Under the pieces are notes generated by a model, which made no database searches, had not been told where the DNA came from, and was given only the letters and a program-made list of their open reading frames with translations. Of a stretch of 64,000 nucleotides of DNA, positions 62,224-64,000 are shown piece after piece; within the stretch, counting starts at the first letter, position 1, and each line of letters begins with the position of its first letter. Made by a program: the position numbers and the translations under genes. The DNA comes from Nannochloropsis salina CCMP1776 (lineage: Eukaryota; Sar; Eustigmatophyceae; Eustigmatales; Monodopsidaceae): contig SDOX01000006.1 of the NCBI GenBank assembly GCA_004565275.1, positions 620,001-684,000 of the forward strand, given 5' to 3'.

Positions 62224-62887
62224 TTGTCTTGAAAGTAAAGACGGAAGTGGGAATGCGGCACGTTGAATCACGCAAACGTCTATATGCCTGTGGTTGTATT
62301 TGGAGTGTATGTTTATGTTTGCGCGGGCTTAAGGTCAGGATACAAGCTAAGTGAGCGCCAAGAGCAAGCAATTAGAGAATAGCGGGACAGGACGACGGGC
62401 GGAGAAACACAGGGGCAGACAGAAATGAGTGAGGACCGTGAATTCTCTTGAGTGCTTGCGTGAAATAAGACATATAACGTCACCCGTCGGGTCGCTTCGC
62501 ACAGTGCTTCCCGACGGCCTTGATTTTCAAGTGTGGCGTTGTGGGTTTAATTATTGCGGGCAACTCGCGTTCTCTTGTCGCCCGCCTCTGCCTCACAGCC
62601 GTCATCAGATCGGCCGCAGCCCGAAGCCTGTTTTACCCGTCTACCTCTGAAGGCATGGATGCCCAAACAACGAAACTTTAATAGCCTTCACTTAACGTTA
62701 CATTCATTTCTCATTGAATGCATAGACCGGAAGGCGCGCTTTAAATGCCTGTGCGCTTCATTCAGCGGCTGGTCAACAGCTCTTCGTCCTTGACAGAGAC
62801 CAGCGGCCGGCATAGTTGCGGGCGTGCGACTCGCCACACTTCCCAGTGGGTCCTCAGTCGTCTATAGTAGCACTACATCCCGCATTC
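62224..62887. other. Divergent intergenic region upstream of the ABCG gene and the last gene
   Basis: About 660 bases. Plus-strand frames at 62429-62650 and 62554-62793 lack recognisable content. It is likely promoter and 5' UTR. Confidence 0.4.
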
Positions 62888-63755
62888 ATGGCCATTTCTC
62901 CTTCTCGATGGCGTCGGGCAGCGGCTCTTCCATCGTTTCCGCGTGCGAGCCCCTCGTCTGAAGCCGAGTCGTCGTTGCTCTCCTTGATGGAGGAACAGGT
63001 CATGCTCAGCGCGTTCTGGGGCGACTGGCGCATAGCAGAGCACAAATTTCTGTTTCAAAGTACAGGTTCACTTCTTGAAATTGTTATAAACGTGTTTGCG
63101 TCCGTCTCGACTAAGGAACTCTTTTTCTCGACAACTTCTTCTCGAGACAGGGAGGAGGCGGACAGACAAGATGCACGCTGTAACGGAATCAACCCCATCG
63201 CGTGGAGGAGGAGAGAACAGCTCCGAAACGCAGAAGCGACTTTTGGCCTACTGTGAATTGGACGAGGCCCTTCCAGGCCGGGTCTCCCCCAATGCCCTTC
63301 CAGGCCGGGTCTCCCCCAAGGCCACCAGTCCGCAGAGAGGAAAGCGGGTGACAGAAATCGTCGAAAGCAAGAGGAAGAAAGAGGAAGACCTAGAAGCTTG
63401 GCTGCTATCCTCTATGCTGTTGCACGAGGAAGAGGGTTATCCCGAGGACAGTAGTGAAAGGAATAAAATCCATTGGCATGGCCCGCGACAGCTCGAGGGC
63501 CAGCGGCAATCGTCCTCTCTCTCCCATCAGCAGTGTCACCCCATCACGGAGGACGGCCGGGACGCCAAGCAAGCCCAGGAGGGCGGTGGCCAAGGGGAAG
63601 AGGACAAGGGAGAGGATGCAACAGAGTCGGCCGCTGCCGCGGCAGTAGCCAGGCTGAGGGCCTACAAAGGTCGCATCCAGGAGCTGGAGGCCAAACTGGT
63701 GGAGACCGAGGTTCTTCTCAGCTCCGACGCAGGCACCGTCATTTGCGGACTGGAG
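62888..63755 (+). CDS. Unrecognised protein, 3' end unresolved near the window edge
   Basis: Not recognised. Inferred exons are 62888-63059 and 63151-63755, joined at TTTCAAA|gtacag and gagacag|GGA in phase 1; the 91-base intron has a pyrimidine-rich end and a CTAAG branch-like site. The predicted N-terminus is basic and Ser/Pro-rich (MAISPSRWRRAAALPSFPR), followed by a helical segment (LMEEQVMLSAFWGDWRIAE). After the intron comes a charged region with a 9-residue tandem duplication (LPGRVSPNA/LPGRVSPKA), a helix (KRKKEEDLEAWLLSSMLLHEE), and a C-terminal coiled-coil-like stretch (ARLRAYKGRIQELEAKLVETE). At 63755 GAG|gtgggt looks like a donor. A following exon from about 63807, ending at TGA 63995, is possible but has a weak acceptor. 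The total is about 260 residues or more. Confidence 0.5.
63267..63320 (+). repeat. Two-copy 27-base coding tandem repeat
   Basis: Units 63267-63293 and 63294-63320 are identical except for the last base or so. They encode LPGRVSPNA then LPGRVSPKA in the unrecognised gene. The length, a multiple of three, preserves the reading frame, and the near identity implies a recent duplication. Confidence 0.85.
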
Positions 63756-64000
63756 GTGGGTGTGTGAGGAATGTCGAGTGGGGAGTGATTTCAAGGGCTT
63801 GTGAAGGAGATAATTCCTGCCGAGTACGCTGACATGCCAAAAAAGATGTTGCGGCATCGATCGTCAAGCAGTGAAGAGGGACCTGGTGTCTTGTCTTTTT
63901 CTGATGTTCATTTGACTTGCGTGGCTCGACAACTAGTATTTAATCATATTTTAAGTTGTCGAAGAAATGACTTCAATTTGCTCTTAGTCGACTGACCTTC

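Noticed and set aside
62816-63256. Continuous 146-residue frame across 63060-63150
   Set aside because: The segment looks like an intron (GT start, pyrimidine-rich AG end) and the spliced frame is longer; kept only as an alternative.
1-64000. Transposons, retroelements, viral insertions, rRNA or tRNA genes
   Set aside because: No reverse transcriptase, transposase, integrase, capsid-like frames, long terminal or inverted repeats, or tRNA/rRNA signatures were recognised by eye in any region.

Overview
The window is nuclear DNA from a gene-dense, intron-poor eukaryotic alga. The best guess is a stramenopile with a red-algal secondary plastid, most likely a eustigmatophyte of the Nannochloropsis/Microchloropsis type. 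This rests on eukaryote-only genes (POLQ, AP-3 delta, RPB8, SmF, Snu114/EFTUD2, CELF-type RNA-binding protein), GT-AG introns, and five proteins whose N-termini are a signal peptide ending in an 'A-F' cleavage motif (AAAF-LLP, CVAF-VPS, ANAF-SRP, ATAF-MAP, GCAF-QPL). That motif is the ASAFAP-type plastid presequence of heterokont algae. The species assignment is inference.

Layout: 27 genes in 64 kb, about one per 2.4 kb, mostly in alternating orientation (head-to-head then tail-to-tail). In order: EXS membrane protein (+), START-like protein (-), plastid coiled-coil/SAP-like protein (+), SETD9-like SET protein (-), iduronate-sulfatase-like sulfatase (-), four-helix membrane protein of four exons (+), SmF (-), POLQ (+), RPB8 (-), plastid DGQHR-motif protein (+), AP-3 delta (-), RING protein (+), plastid DUF1995-like protein (-), plastid Mpv17-like protein (+), EFTUD2 (-), TatD-like hydrolase (+), unknown (-), CELF-like RNA-binding protein (-), mitochondrial uS9 (+), methyltransferase-TPR protein (-), ATP phosphoribosyltransferase HIS1 (+), plastid PrmA (+), PolI-type 5'-3' exonuclease (-), ubiquitin-like-domain protein (+), leucine-rich-repeat protein (-), ABCG transporter (-), and an unknown gene (+) near the right edge.

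Several genes show only when introns are removed by hand. SmF has four exons for 83 aa, RPB8 six exons for 154 aa, and the four-helix protein four exons for 191 aa. HIS1 has an initiator ATG alone on its own exon. PrmA, the Mpv17-like protein and mitochondrial uS9 carry their targeting peptide on a short first exon. All these models keep a consistent reading phase, and the conserved families also match known protein sequence across the junctions.

The genes do not form a single pathway. Recurring themes are RNA processing and transcription (SmF, EFTUD2, CELF, RPB8), DNA repair or nuclease activity (POLQ, 5'-3' exonuclease, TatD) and plastid biology. No rRNA, tRNA, CRISPR array, transposon or viral element was recognised. 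The points most worth a second look are the plastid-targeted DGQHR protein, the plastid coiled-coil/SAP-like protein, the uncharacterised four-helix membrane protein, and the first exons that carry only a start codon or a presequence.
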